Source of the DNA: a virus
IMG/VR virus record: IMGVR_UViG_3300007512_000016
Coordinates: 36,629 to 100,628 of that record
DNA length: 64,000 nt
Reading direction: 5' to 3' (one strand)
Position 1 is the first letter of the stretch. Each line of letters starts with the position of its first letter. The position numbers and the translations under genes were made by a program. The notes below the pieces were generated by a model. That model was not told the origin of the DNA. It did no database searches and saw only the letters and a program-made list of their open reading frames with translations. Positions 17,090 through 25,280 of the stretch are shown here, piece by piece.

Positions 17090-17579
17090 CCCAGCCGCCC
17101 CAGAGACGTTGCCACCAGGAACGCTTCCGCGCTTCCGGACGGGGGGGAGGGACCGGGAGACTCACGGGTGCTCTCTGCTCGCTCTCAGCAACAGGCGGAG
17201 CTGATCCCGCCTGGGGGTCACTGAGGACCCACATGAGAGCAGCCAGGACCGGGTAAGAGGCGCCGATCTCATCCATCGTCGCAGCCTCCAAGAAGTTCAC
17301 GAAGTCCTTCTTGATCTCCTCCTTGGATTTCCGCGGTGAGAACATGCCGCAGGACCCTGACAGGTCCAGCTTGAGGTTCTCATCGCAGATCTGGTAGAGA
17401 TCCGCGAACTTCCCAACAGGGTTCATGCAGATCCCGAGAGGTTCCCCGGATGGGGAACCCACGGACTCGTTGAACTCGCAGTTACACGGGCGAGGAGCAA
17501 GATTCAGCTCGATCAGCCGCTTCAGGTGGCGAAAGCGCACCTGCTTCAACTTCTGCTTGATCGATCCTTCTGACTGCAT
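17082..17579 (-). CDS. Hypothetical Cys-containing protein
   Basis: About 165 aa from ATG at 17579 (GAGGAG just upstream; a GTG at 17597 is an alternative). The N-terminal part is basic with KQVRFRHLKRLIELNLAPRP, followed by several cysteines (CNCEF, GICMN, QICDE, GSCGMF) that could form a metal site. The C-terminus is Pro-rich and ends RSWWQRLWGGWGG, a Trp-rich tail that could anchor a partner. No family is recognised. Confidence 0.6.
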   Translation of the reverse strand: MQSEGSIKQKLKQVRFRHLKRLIELNLAPRPCNCEFNESVGSPSGEPLGICMNPVGKFADLYQICDENLKLDLSGSCGMFSPRKSKEEIKKDFVNFLEAATMDEIGASYPVLAALMWVLSDPQAGSAPPVAESEQRAPVSLPVPPPRPEARKRSWWQRLWGGWGG

Positions 17580-17598
17580 AGTCTCCTCGGTCCCCACC

Positions 17599-18231
17599 CT
17601 ACCGGGGCTGCTCCCTAACTGAGGCCACCCCGCCTCGGTTAGTAATCCGGTAGCTGCGATCCGCGGACTCCTCCAGGGCAGTCAGGTGAGTCACCATCAG
17701 CAGGTCCATGCCCAGGCGAGCACACAGCCCCCGGAGGAAATAACCCGTGTTCACCACATAGGTGGTGTCCACCGCAGGCAGAGCCTCATCCAGAAACAGG
17801 ACCGGACGCATCCCTCGACGAAACAAGACGGTGATCCTCAGAATCACCGACTGCACCGTGGTCACGGACCCCCCAAACGCGGCGTCTGAGGCTCCTTCAA
17901 TGCTGTTGTCCTTATCAAGGTGCTGGATGGTCGTCAGCGACACCGACACCTTCCCTCGCTGGACCTCTACGGTGGACTTGACCTCAATGTCTTGATCCGT
18001 GAAGATCCGCTGGAGCCCCTCCACCTGGAGTCGCTCCACCGCCGTGACGCTAGCGGTGACCTCGCGATCGATCAACTTCTGGAAGAGACGAGCGACCAGA
18101 TCCAGAATTTCTGTCTCCGCCGCGAGACCTTGAATCTCTCCAAGATAGGCAGCTTCAGTGCGCCGAAGGCTCTCTCTCAGGCCCACAGCCTGAGAGTAAC
18201 CCTGGAGCAGCTCAGAAGCCGTCAGAGCCAC
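17599..18231 (-). CDS. C-terminal half of a split Rad50/SbcC-type ATPase
   Basis: About 210 aa from GTG at 18231 (start uncertain), overlapping the clamp stop. The first ~100 residues are coiled coil. Then come the ABC signature-like region AAFGGSVTTVQSVILRITVL, Walker B with catalytic Glu (RPVLFLDEALPAVD) and the H-loop (LLMVTHLTALE). There is no Walker A. These are exactly the elements missing from the 405-aa protein at 22872-24089, which has Walker A and ends at a zinc hook. The two probably assemble into one Rad50-like head; the complex would process DNA ends with the Mre11-like nuclease. Confidence 0.75.
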   Translation of the reverse strand: MALTASELLQGYSQAVGLRESLRRTEAAYLGEIQGLAAETEILDLVARLFQKLIDREVTASVTAVERLQVEGLQRIFTDQDIEVKSTVEVQRGKVSVSLTTIQHLDKDNSIEGASDAAFGGSVTTVQSVILRITVLFRRGMRPVLFLDEALPAVDTTYVVNTGYFLRGLCARLGMDLLMVTHLTALEESADRSYRITNRGGVASVREQPR

Positions 18232-19346
18232 TGAATAGCCGTCAAGTAGGTGTCCCCGTGGGCTTCCCAGCAAAAGCGCACGAGCCCCGTCTGCTGGCCC
18301 TTCTTGTTGACCTTCTTGATGAGGTCAAACCGAATGACCTCCTCCGGGTTCTTGTCCAGCATCTTCTTCAGGTGCGGGACAGAGAACTGAAAGCCTCCAT
18401 CAGGGAACGCCTCGATCTTCTCTACAGAGACCGCCGGGACCGGGACCGAGTCGCTGCTGCCTGCCAAGCTCTCCATAGAGAGGGAAGCCCTCTCCTCCTC
18501 CGGATCCCAGAGGAATCGAACCTTCTGGTTGTCCTTATCCGCCGACGTCGAGAGGATGACCAGGACACGGCGAAGATCTTCCGTCCGGAAGGAGACCACG
18601 CAATCGGGCTCATCCTCCTTGTCCACGTCGATCTCAGGGAACTCCGCCAGCGGCAACGCGAGACCGAACACGGACCCATCTGATCCCGAGAAAAAGAGAG
18701 TCCCCCCAGCCAGCCGCAGATCGACGTCACCATCTCCCAGGCTGGCGAGGTAGGACATGACCGGACCCACCTGATCCAGGTGAATCTTCAGAGTGGACCC
18801 CTTCAGGACGTCGGACTCCACCATCGCAAAGGCCCGAAGATCCATCGACTTCAAGACCCCCTCCTGAACCTCCGTAAGGGCGAGGTGAGGAGCCTGAGAC
18901 TCATGAGGGAAGATGAAATCCCGGGTGTGGTCGAGGGCAGCGCGGAGACGCACAGCCTTCACCGTCACCTGGGTGGAAGACTTCGCGAAGCCTTTATCCC
19001 AATAAGGAAAAGTGACCGGATCCAGGCTGGGCCAGCGGACACTCCCGGAGGGGGACGTCCCCGTCACGATCGAACCCTTGCTCTCCAGGGTGAGAGCAAC
19101 GTCCCCCACACCGGAGACCCACCGGAGGAGACGCCAGCCCTCCACCGTGAAAGCCCCTTCCTTACCGGTCACTTCGCAGACCAGAGGAGCGGAGGCGAGC
19201 ACCTGCTGGTTGTGCGTCAGGACCGCCACCTTGTCGTCCTTCAGACGGACCACAAAGTGAGACTCCAACCCGCCCTTCTTGGCGAGTGCAACAGACGCGG
19301 TCTTGAGGGCCTGCTCAAGATCTTTCTGGGCAGCTCGAATCTTCAT
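18222..19346 (-). CDS. dnaN: Beta-type DNA polymerase sliding clamp
   Basis: 374 aa from ATG at 19346 with GGAGA upstream. Length and organisation fit bacterial DnaN: three similar domains, beginning MKIRAAQKDLEQALKTASVA, with GKEGAFTVEGWRLLRWVSGV in domain 1, the domain 2 start TVKAVRLRAALDHTRDFIFP, and a final FCWEAHGDTYLTAIQWL in place of the usual terminal P-M-R-L. It is diverged but recognisable. It would encircle DNA as a homodimer and be loaded by the DnaX, delta and delta-prime proteins also present. Confidence 0.85.
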   Translation of the reverse strand: MKIRAAQKDLEQALKTASVALAKKGGLESHFVVRLKDDKVAVLTHNQQVLASAPLVCEVTGKEGAFTVEGWRLLRWVSGVGDVALTLESKGSIVTGTSPSGSVRWPSLDPVTFPYWDKGFAKSSTQVTVKAVRLRAALDHTRDFIFPHESQAPHLALTEVQEGVLKSMDLRAFAMVESDVLKGSTLKIHLDQVGPVMSYLASLGDGDVDLRLAGGTLFFSGSDGSVFGLALPLAEFPEIDVDKEDEPDCVVSFRTEDLRRVLVILSTSADKDNQKVRFLWDPEEERASLSMESLAGSSDSVPVPAVSVEKIEAFPDGGFQFSVPHLKKMLDKNPEEVIRFDLIKKVNKKGQQTGLVRFCWEAHGDTYLTAIQWL

Positions 19347-19612
19347 CCATTCTCCAAATACGGGGCGAGGGTGTGGGCGGCGGTCTGGAGGTCTCGCTCC
19401 AAAGCCAGTACCAGCTCGGAGCACCGCGTCTCCAACTCCAGAATCGTGGCGTCCAGATGGGCAGGATCGAGACCTTGCTCCCGACACCTATCGTCTATCT
19501 GGCGGAGACGAGCCTCAGCCTCTTCTCTCCGCCCAGAGAGGCGTTGAACTTCTTTCGCGAGCTGTTCTCGTTTCTGGACAGCTTCCTGAATCCGAGTGTC
19601 AAGACCGGACAT
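19343..19612 (-). CDS. Small coiled-coil protein
   Basis: 89 aa from ATG at 19612, with AGGAGG ten nt upstream. Almost the whole sequence is a heptad-type coiled coil (RIQEAVQKREQLAKEVQRLS ... LDATILELETRCSELVLALE). It overlaps the clamp start by 4 nt and is the first gene downstream of a TCGTATAGG promoter. It could be a structural adaptor of the replication or recombination complex. Function unknown. Confidence 0.65.
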   Translation of the reverse strand: MSGLDTRIQEAVQKREQLAKEVQRLSGRREEAEARLRQIDDRCREQGLDPAHLDATILELETRCSELVLALERDLQTAAHTLAPYLENG

Positions 19613-19635
19613 GGTGTAAACACCTCCTGCTCCCC

Positions 19636-19647
19636 CCTATACGACCG
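19636..19647 (-). promoter_or_regulatory. Promoter with GGTCGTATAGG -10 region
   Basis: The minus strand reads GGCGGTCGTATAGGGGG, nearly the same as the plus-strand promoter at 31161-31171 (GGCGGTCGTATACA). It lies 24 nt upstream of the ATG at 19612 and would drive the clamp, Rad50 C-half, primase and dnaX string. The expected -35 position reads CGAAAG, so the upstream element is not conserved. Confidence 0.6.
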
Positions 19648-19663
19648 CCGCTGACCTTTCGGT

Positions 19664-20128
19664 CTATCTGCTGTGGCGGTTCTTATAGCCCCTGCGGCCG
19701 GACCTGGACCCCTCCCTCTGACTCCGCAGAGGACAGTGAGCCCCCGGTGTGTCAGAAGGAGTCACGGAAGAAGGGTCGTCTACCTGAAGGTTGGGTTCCC
19801 AACGCTGCCATTTCCCAATCCGCCGACGACGAGCCTCACGATCCGTCGCGTAAGCCAGGAAGGTAAGACGCTTGTGCTCGGAAAGATCAGCCTCACCCGT
19901 GATATCTCTCATCAGGCGATTGCCGCTGGGGTCATACCGCTGATTCAAGCCCCGTCGCCTATCGGTCCCGTCAGGCATACGAGCCGCTTGGTAGGGCTCT
20001 TGAGCCAGGAATCGCTCCTCCAGGCGTTGCTTAGCGTCCAACACCGCCGCCCGGAACCGGAGGAGCCCATGATCCGAAAGCTTGCGAATTTCCGCCTCAG
20101 TCATTTTCCTGGGGGACTTTTTCGCCAC
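19664..20128 (-). CDS. Hypothetical basic protein
   Basis: 154 aa from GTG at 20128, preceded by GAGAGGTG. The N-terminal region KKSPRKMTEAEIRKLSDHGL is helical and basic. The middle (YDPSGNRLMRDITGEADLSE then KRLTFLAYATDREARRRRIG) is also charged, and the tail is Arg/Ser-rich. It could bind nucleic acid. It ends just upstream of the TCGTATA promoter and is the last gene of the 21.1 kb unit. No family is recognised. Confidence 0.55.
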   Translation of the reverse strand: MAKKSPRKMTEAEIRKLSDHGLLRFRAAVLDAKQRLEERFLAQEPYQAARMPDGTDRRRGLNQRYDPSGNRLMRDITGEADLSEHKRLTFLAYATDREARRRRIGKWQRWEPNLQVDDPSSVTPSDTPGAHCPLRSQREGSRSGRRGYKNRHSR

Positions 20129-20138
20129 AAGGCACCTC

Positions 20139-21095
20139 TCATTTGAAGGAGAGGTCCACAACCCCATCCAGGGTCCCGAAAAACTCCTCCGACGACTTCA
20201 GAGAATTCTTACGACGCTTAGCCGAATTTGCGGCCCGCTGCTCCAACCGGGGAGTACATACGGGCTCAAACTCGCACCACCGGCAGACCTTCGGCTTCGG
20301 CGTCGCCGGGAACTTCTTCTTGTCCATCCCCTTCCGGGCCTCGATAGCCCGAATCGCCAACCCCTGAATGTCTTCCCGAGTGAACGGGATCCAGTCCACC
20401 CCGGTCTCCACCTCGCCCGTGTCGTTCCCGTCCTTATCCAGAACAGGGGCCCCTGCGGGGTAACGGAAGTACACAAAGCCCAGGCGATCCGGCAGCTTAT
20501 TGTACAAGAGGTAATGACAGAGGGCATACCAGCGTAGCTGGTCCGGGTCCGTGTACTTCCCCTTGCTCTTGCTGTTCTTGCCATCCAGAATCGTGATCCC
20601 GGTGTCCTCACGGCGAATGATGATATCGGCCCGCCCACCAATCGGGGTGTATTTGTTGACGTACCCCAGGAGGTCAACCTCCGATCTGGAGTACACACCC
20701 AGGAGACGATTCTGCTTCACCGTCCGGATGAAGCCTTCCACCCCAGACCAGATCACCTCCCACATCTCATCCCGGGTCGGAGCCGATCGCCAGTCGATAT
20801 ACTTCCGCCGTAGATTCCGGTTGAAGCTCGCCCGGCACTTCGTCTCCAGGCGGCGGAGGAGCCCCTCCGGGTTCTTGTACTCCTCATCGTTGTAGAAATA
20901 CTCGCACATGTCCGCCAGGACGATGCCCATCACGGCGTGGTGTTCGCTCTTCTTCTCCGGGATTTCCTTCCCCCGACCGGGACCCCTGCCCAGGTCGATA
21001 TCGCCCCAACCCCGGTACCAGAGAAACTTCCGGGGACACTCTTCATACTTGAGCAAACTGCTCCAATAGAGAGTGAATTCCTTCTTCGGGGGCAT
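20139..21095 (-). CDS. PD-(D/E)XK nuclease of the Cas4/RecB family with Fe-S cysteines
   Basis: 318 aa. It has the four-cysteine arrangement of iron-sulfur nucleases: one Cys near the N-terminus (KYEECPRKFLWYRGWG) and three near the C-terminus (VCRWCEFEPVC). The nuclease core shows GGRADIIIRRED and ITILDGKNSKSKG (D...DxK-type with Gly-Lys), and QLRWYALCHYLL as motif IV. This is a single-strand exonuclease type used in end resection or recombination. It lies between RecA/Rad50 and clamp genes, consistent with a repair role. It is not linked to any CRISPR array here. Confidence 0.85.
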   Translation of the reverse strand: MPPKKEFTLYWSSLLKYEECPRKFLWYRGWGDIDLGRGPGRGKEIPEKKSEHHAVMGIVLADMCEYFYNDEEYKNPEGLLRRLETKCRASFNRNLRRKYIDWRSAPTRDEMWEVIWSGVEGFIRTVKQNRLLGVYSRSEVDLLGYVNKYTPIGGRADIIIRREDTGITILDGKNSKSKGKYTDPDQLRWYALCHYLLYNKLPDRLGFVYFRYPAGAPVLDKDGNDTGEVETGVDWIPFTREDIQGLAIRAIEARKGMDKKKFPATPKPKVCRWCEFEPVCTPRLEQRAANSAKRRKNSLKSSEEFFGTLDGVVDLSFK

Positions 21096-21105
21096 GTGGA
21101 CTCGG

Positions 21106-21474
21106 TCAGATAAGGGTGCTGATAAGCCCCGCTAGGATGGGGCCTAGCACTCTACCGACCTTCGTGAGGAACTCGACCGCAGCCGTCTTCTCTGTCTGCT
21201 CCGCCTGCTCCATCGCAGCGACCAGATCCGAAGAAGTCATGAGCCCGATCGCCCGAATCTCCTCCTGGCTGAGAGCTTCACCGGCTCCCAACTTGGTCAC
21301 CATATTCAGGCTCATCTGGAGCCCTGCGGCTCCATGAGTCCCGAGCATGTCTGTCAGAGTCCCCAGAGCAGTTTCCTCTAGCAAACTGCTGGGGGCGAGG
21401 TTGCCCAACTTGCCGACGGCGTCGGTGACGCCCATCTTGGCGAGTTGAGCGATCAAATCTGAATTGGCTGACAT
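21106..21474 (-). CDS. Small protein with hydrophobic C-terminus
   Basis: 122 aa from ATG at 21474. Helical, rich in Ala, Leu and Met, ending in VGRVLGPILAGLISTLI, a hydrophobic or amphipathic segment that may insert in membrane. Its position beside a lipoprotein gene would fit a lysis or membrane-modifying pair (holin-like or superinfection-exclusion), but there is only one such segment and no endolysin nearby. Function unresolved. Confidence 0.55.
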   Translation of the reverse strand: MSANSDLIAQLAKMGVTDAVGKLGNLAPSSLLEETALGTLTDMLGTHGAAGLQMSLNMVTKLGAGEALSQEEIRAIGLMTSSDLVAAMEQAEQTEKTAAVEFLTKVGRVLGPILAGLISTLI

Positions 21475-21478
21475 GGGC

Positions 21479-21868
21479 TTACTCCGGGGCTACGTCTTCT
21501 GGAAGAACTTCCAGAACTTCCTCTTCCTCTTTCTCTTCCGCCTCCTCCGAGGCAGGACACAACGTGTCCGCTGCGGGGACCTCTGGAGGATCACCGGGAT
21601 CCTCCTCCAGCTCCGCTAGGAAAAGCGCCTGCTGTGTGTGGTAGGTCCCGCGAACAGAAAGCACCAGAGACAACTCCGCGTACTCCAAGCATGAATCCTG
21701 GTCACCCGAAGCAAGAGCAGAGGCAGCGGCGGCCTCCAACGCTGCCGCGCTGTCCTGAACAGCCACCGCGAACCAGTTGATCTCGGACTGATAGACGTTG
21801 GTGTCTCGGATTATCATCCGGTTGGATGCACAACCCGAGATCAGTAGGGCAAGGGCAAGAGTCCGCAT
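21479..21868 (-). CDS. Lipoprotein with type II signal peptide
   Basis: 129 aa from ATG at 21868 with GGAG upstream. The N-terminus MRTLALALLISGCASNRM is a short signal peptide ending in a lipobox (LISG/C), so the mature protein would be lipid-anchored at Cys13. The mature part is acidic, with a C-terminal Glu-rich run. Phage lipoproteins act as outer spanins or exclusion factors; neither can be chosen. It suggests a diderm host. A hairpin lies in the leader upstream. Confidence 0.75.
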   Translation of the reverse strand: MRTLALALLISGCASNRMIIRDTNVYQSEINWFAVAVQDSAAALEAAAASALASGDQDSCLEYAELSLVLSVRGTYHTQQALFLAELEEDPGDPPEVPAADTLCPASEEAEEKEEEEVLEVLPEDVAPE

Positions 21869-21880
21869 GAGTGGCTCCAG

Positions 21881-21901
21881 AGGAGGTTTCTTCCACCTCC
21901 T
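21881..21901 (-). promoter_or_regulatory. Hairpin in leader of lipoprotein gene
   Basis: Perfect 7-bp stem AGGAGGT/ACCTCCT with a 7-nt loop, placed between the Mre11-like stop (21913) and the lipoprotein ATG (21868). The arm contains a consensus-like AGGAGGT, so in RNA this would hide a decoy ribosome-binding sequence or act as a processing site. No U-run follows, so it is not a typical terminator. Confidence 0.35.
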
Positions 21902-21912
21902 GTGCTCTCATC

Positions 21913-22875
21913 CTACCCCACCCGCTCCAAGTAAGACAGGGCCCGCTCCCGAATTAACTCGGGCACGCCTTGACTCTGACGGATCAAATCCTCCAGAGGA
22001 GTGCCCTGGTCCTCGATCACGGTCTTCTGGAGAGCCTCAACAAATCCAGAGACCGTCATGTCCCGGACCTCCCCCCGAAACTTCTTCTCCAGATCGAAGA
22101 CCTGGGCGGAGGGAGCCACACGCAGCCGGACCACGCTGACCTCTACCCTATCCTCCAAACAAGTCAGGACAGAACACGCCGGCTTCCGATTGAGATCATC
22201 CTGGGAGAGTGAACCACGGGTCAGAGACCCGATATTCACGACCAGCTTCTCCCCCACCCGAACGACACCCTGGTCCTTATGCCAATGACCGAACACCCAC
22301 ACGTCAGGGTCCAGATCGGCTAAGTCCTGGTAGCGGACGATATCCTCCCCCTCAAACATCGACCCGCCCTGGGGGCTGGCGAGGACATGAGCCATCACGA
22401 TGAGATGGTTTTCATCACCCTTACGGAGCTGGACAAACCGCTCCATCTGATACTCCGTCCCGTGGTAGGGAATGCCCACCACCCGGACCTTCACCCCATC
22501 CTTCTCGAAAACAGCCTCATACTCGTCATAGCAGCGTTGGAAGACCCCCGTGCTAAACAAGACCCCCAATGGTTGCTTGTCCAGGTAACGAATGTCCCCG
22601 TAAACGCAGTCGTGATTACCCACGTTGGCATAGACCGGACACGGGTACTTCGCATGGAGATCCGCGACGCGGCGAATCAAATCATGGCTGTTCCTCTGGG
22701 GGCTCTTAATGTGGAAGAAGTCCCCGTTATCGAGAACCGCGGAAGCCCCGACCTTCTCGGCAACCAGACCCACCTGCTTCAGCTTGTCCAACACCGCTGA
22801 AGCCCAATCGTCCGTCCTGCTCTGAGGACCCTTGTCCGAGAGATGAACGTCGGTCCTGGTCACAAGACGAATCAC
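21913..22875 (-). CDS. Mre11/SbcD-like metallophosphoesterase nuclease
   Basis: 320 aa from GTG at 22875, which overlaps the upstream stop (GTGA) and has GGAGGTGG before it. Phosphoesterase motifs in order: TRTDVHLSD, AVLDNGDFFH, VYANVGNHD, LIVMAHV and WVFGHWHKD. A C-terminal capping region follows. It is translationally coupled to the Rad50 N-half, so the two should form an SbcCD/Mre11-Rad50-type (T4 gp47/gp46-like) end-processing complex. Confidence 0.9.
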   Translation of the reverse strand: MIRLVTRTDVHLSDKGPQSRTDDWASAVLDKLKQVGLVAEKVGASAVLDNGDFFHIKSPQRNSHDLIRRVADLHAKYPCPVYANVGNHDCVYGDIRYLDKQPLGVLFSTGVFQRCYDEYEAVFEKDGVKVRVVGIPYHGTEYQMERFVQLRKGDENHLIVMAHVLASPQGGSMFEGEDIVRYQDLADLDPDVWVFGHWHKDQGVVRVGEKLVVNIGSLTRGSLSQDDLNRKPACSVLTCLEDRVEVSVVRLRVAPSAQVFDLEKKFRGEVRDMTVSGFVEALQKTVIEDQGTPLEDLIRQSQGVPELIRERALSYLERVG

Positions 22876-24089
22876 GAAGCCACCTCCTGCCCACACAAGG
22901 GACAATCTCCCCTGGAGTCTAACAGCTCATGCACGTTGGACTCCCAGAACTCCAATTCCTGCCGGGAGTCTGAAAGACTCCCCTCCAATCGCTCCACAGC
23001 AAGTCTCGCTTGCTGCCTCGACCGGGCGAGTCCCTGGAGCTGGGCCAGGGCTTTGAGAGCTTTCAGAGCGGCGATCTGACCCTCCCGGAGCCCCTCCACC
23101 TGATCCCCGGGGAGATTCCCGAGATGCTCGACCTGCTCTTGTAGGAGACGCTGACGTGCCCGAAGATCTTTCCACTCACGCAGCTCCACGACTCTCGCAG
23201 AGAGATCCCCGACCCGTGTAGCCGTCGGGACTCCAGAAAGAGGAGCCTGCCGCAGGCTCTCCACGGCAGCACAAGCCGTCCTCCTCTGGGTGCTCAGACG
23301 ACGGTGAGTTTTGAGAGAGGCCACCGCCTCACGAGCTACTCTGAGCGATTCCACGGAGGGAAGAGAGACCTCTTGGAGTCCCTGGAGAGAATCCACCACC
23401 TGAAGGTACTGAGACCGAATGCTGTTCAAGGCTTCCAGGCTGGAAATCCTCTTTCGTAGAGAGGCCACTTCCTCCTCTCGCCTTTTCAAGGCGACGAGGG
23501 TAGAGCCCAAGTCATCCAGGCCCTCAAACTTCTTGAGGGCCTGTTGCGTCTTTTCCAGGTCGCCTCTGCGGAGAGTGAGAACCTGCTGAGCAGCCCGATG
23601 ATCGCTCTGCGATGATTTCAGGGCTTTGTTCAAGCGACCAACCCGAGTCACATCCGAGATGGCTTCCGCCAGAGCAGACCCAGGCATCTTCAACAGGAAG
23701 ACCTGACCCGTGAATTGCTGAGCGAATTGAGGCCATACCTTGACCCCGCCGGCTGACACCGGCCGGATCCCAAGAGCCAAAACCTCAGGTGGAGTTGTCC
23801 GACCTACGTTCTGGAGGACCACTCCGTTGACCGTATACTTGGCCTTGCCCTTGACGTTCTTCTCCCACCGGACCCACTGACCGTCGTCAAAGCGAATCTC
23901 CACCGACAACTCGGATTCCCCATGGCGAATCAGGGCACCAGCCGGGGGGTTGGTGAAGACTCCCCGGATAGCTCGCATCACTGCGGTCTTGCCAGAATTG
24001 TTCCGGCCGCAGAGCACCGTGAACCCGTCCACACGGAGAGTCGCAGACTTGATCGACTGGAAATTCTCGATGTGGACGGTAAAAGCCAT
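22872..24089 (-). CDS. N-terminal half of a split Rad50/SbcC-type ATPase, ending at the zinc hook
   Basis: 405 aa. Walker A is GRNNSGKTAVMRAI (residues ~28-41) inside the typical start FTVHIENFQSIKSATLRVDG. A Q-loop-like FTGQVFLL follows near residue 128, then ~270 residues of coiled coil. The protein stops six residues after CPLCGQE, the CxxC zinc hook. Signature, Walker B and H-loop are absent here and are found at 17599-18231. This is a clean break at the hook, not a random truncation, and it directly precedes the Mre11-like gene. Confidence 0.88.
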   Translation of the reverse strand: MAFTVHIENFQSIKSATLRVDGFTVLCGRNNSGKTAVMRAIRGVFTNPPAGALIRHGESELSVEIRFDDGQWVRWEKNVKGKAKYTVNGVVLQNVGRTTPPEVLALGIRPVSAGGVKVWPQFAQQFTGQVFLLKMPGSALAEAISDVTRVGRLNKALKSSQSDHRAAQQVLTLRRGDLEKTQQALKKFEGLDDLGSTLVALKRREEEVASLRKRISSLEALNSIRSQYLQVVDSLQGLQEVSLPSVESLRVAREAVASLKTHRRLSTQRRTACAAVESLRQAPLSGVPTATRVGDLSARVVELREWKDLRARQRLLQEQVEHLGNLPGDQVEGLREGQIAALKALKALAQLQGLARSRQQARLAVERLEGSLSDSRQELEFWESNVHELLDSRGDCPLCGQEVAS

Positions 24090-24092
24090 CGA

Positions 24093-25280
24093 TCAGACGT
24101 CTCCCAGGAGTGCATCCAGCTCGTCCACCACGGGATCGACGAACTCTTCTTCCTCCTCACCCTCCGGGGCTTCTTGAGAGAGGAAGGGCCTCACCTGCCC
24201 ATACAACTCAGCCATGAGATTCCGTTCCAGAATCTCCTTCCGCATCTTCTCTTCCCCCTGAAACTTCAGGGGGTCCTCGTTGGGGCGGTTCCAGGTGAGC
24301 CAGGAAGAAGACTTCTTGATGATCCCGTGAGCCGTCGCGATCTCCATCGCAGTCGCCACATCGTCGATCCCGTAGCCCTGCCGGATGACGAATTCAATCT
24401 CATGCCCCTGGTTGGGTGAGACCTTGCACTTGACCAGCTTCGCCTTGACCCGATTCCCGATCACGACCTCATCGACCTTGTGGCGGAAAGTGGAGTAGAC
24501 CTTCGCCGTCTTCTTCTGGACCTTCCTGAGGCTGATGCGGACAGAGGCCCAGAACTTCCAGGCGTTACCACCCTGGATGGTCTCCTGGGGTCCGTAGGAC
24601 TTCCCTCCCGTCGAGATCTTTGAGCGGACCTGAGAGATCCCGATCACCGCGGTCCCCGTCCGGGTGATCCGGGCCTGCAACTTCCTCAGGTAGCTGCTCC
24701 AGACCCGGGCGACCCGGCCAACCTGACCCGTATCCGCGACTTCCTTCGTGCTCTTCTGAGCTTCCGCCTCGGGGACCGCAGCACCCACGGAGTCCACCAC
24801 GACGAGGTCCACGCCGGAAGAGACGGCGACCCACATGATTCTCAGTCCGTCCTCCATCGTATTGGGCTGAGAGAGCATGAACTTGTCCGGGTCCGTGACC
24901 GGAACCCCGAGGATGCTCGCGTACCCCACATCAACCGCGTGCTCCCAATCCAGGTAGAGGACGGAACCACCCCCAGCACAGGTCGAAGCAGCGACGGTCA
25001 AAGCAAAGGTCGTCTTCCCGGCCGCCTCATGCCCCCAGAGCTGGATGATCTTCCCCCTGGGAATCCCGGGGCAAGGAGGAACCCCGAAGGTGTTGGGCTG
25101 GCCCCCGATCAGCCAATCCATCGCGAGGCTCCCCGTAGGGATGTGGGGGAGCGACTCCTTCAGCCGATTCATATCAAGTTCGGTGTGGTACTCGGTCGAA
25201 TCCTTGAAGATCTTCGACAGATTCGCCCGGGTGGCCGCCAGCGCGCTCACGGGGCCTTTCTTCTTAGCCGATCTCGCCAT
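24093..25280 (-). CDS. recA: RecA-family recombinase
   Basis: 395 aa from ATG at 25280. Walker A: IIQLWGHEAAGKTTFALT; Walker B: SSGVDLVVVDSVGAAVPEAE; the strand-exchange loop region GTAVIGISQVRSKISTGG; and the RecA-like QGGNAWKFWASVRISLRKV. The C-terminus is acidic and ends VDELDALLGDV, similar to short acidic tails in two neighbouring genes. It catalyses homologous pairing in phage recombination-dependent replication or repair, together with the Rad50/Mre11, RuvC and RecD2-like proteins. Its start overlaps the end of the resolvase gene. Confidence 0.93.
   Translation of the reverse strand: MARSAKKKGPVSALAATRANLSKIFKDSTEYHTELDMNRLKESLPHIPTGSLAMDWLIGGQPNTFGVPPCPGIPRGKIIQLWGHEAAGKTTFALTVAASTCAGGGSVLYLDWEHAVDVGYASILGVPVTDPDKFMLSQPNTMEDGLRIMWVAVSSGVDLVVVDSVGAAVPEAEAQKSTKEVADTGQVGRVARVWSSYLRKLQARITRTGTAVIGISQVRSKISTGGKSYGPQETIQGGNAWKFWASVRISLRKVQKKTAKVYSTFRHKVDEVVIGNRVKAKLVKCKVSPNQGHEIEFVIRQGYGIDDVATAMEIATAHGIIKKSSSWLTWNRPNEDPLKFQGEEKMRKEILERNLMAELYGQVRPFLSQEAPEGEEEEEFVDPVVDELDALLGDV

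Noticed and set aside
20139-21095. Link of the Cas4-like nuclease to CRISPR adaptation
   Set aside because: No repeat-spacer array, cas1 or cas2 is visible; the neighbours are recombination genes, so an end-processing nuclease is the simpler reading.
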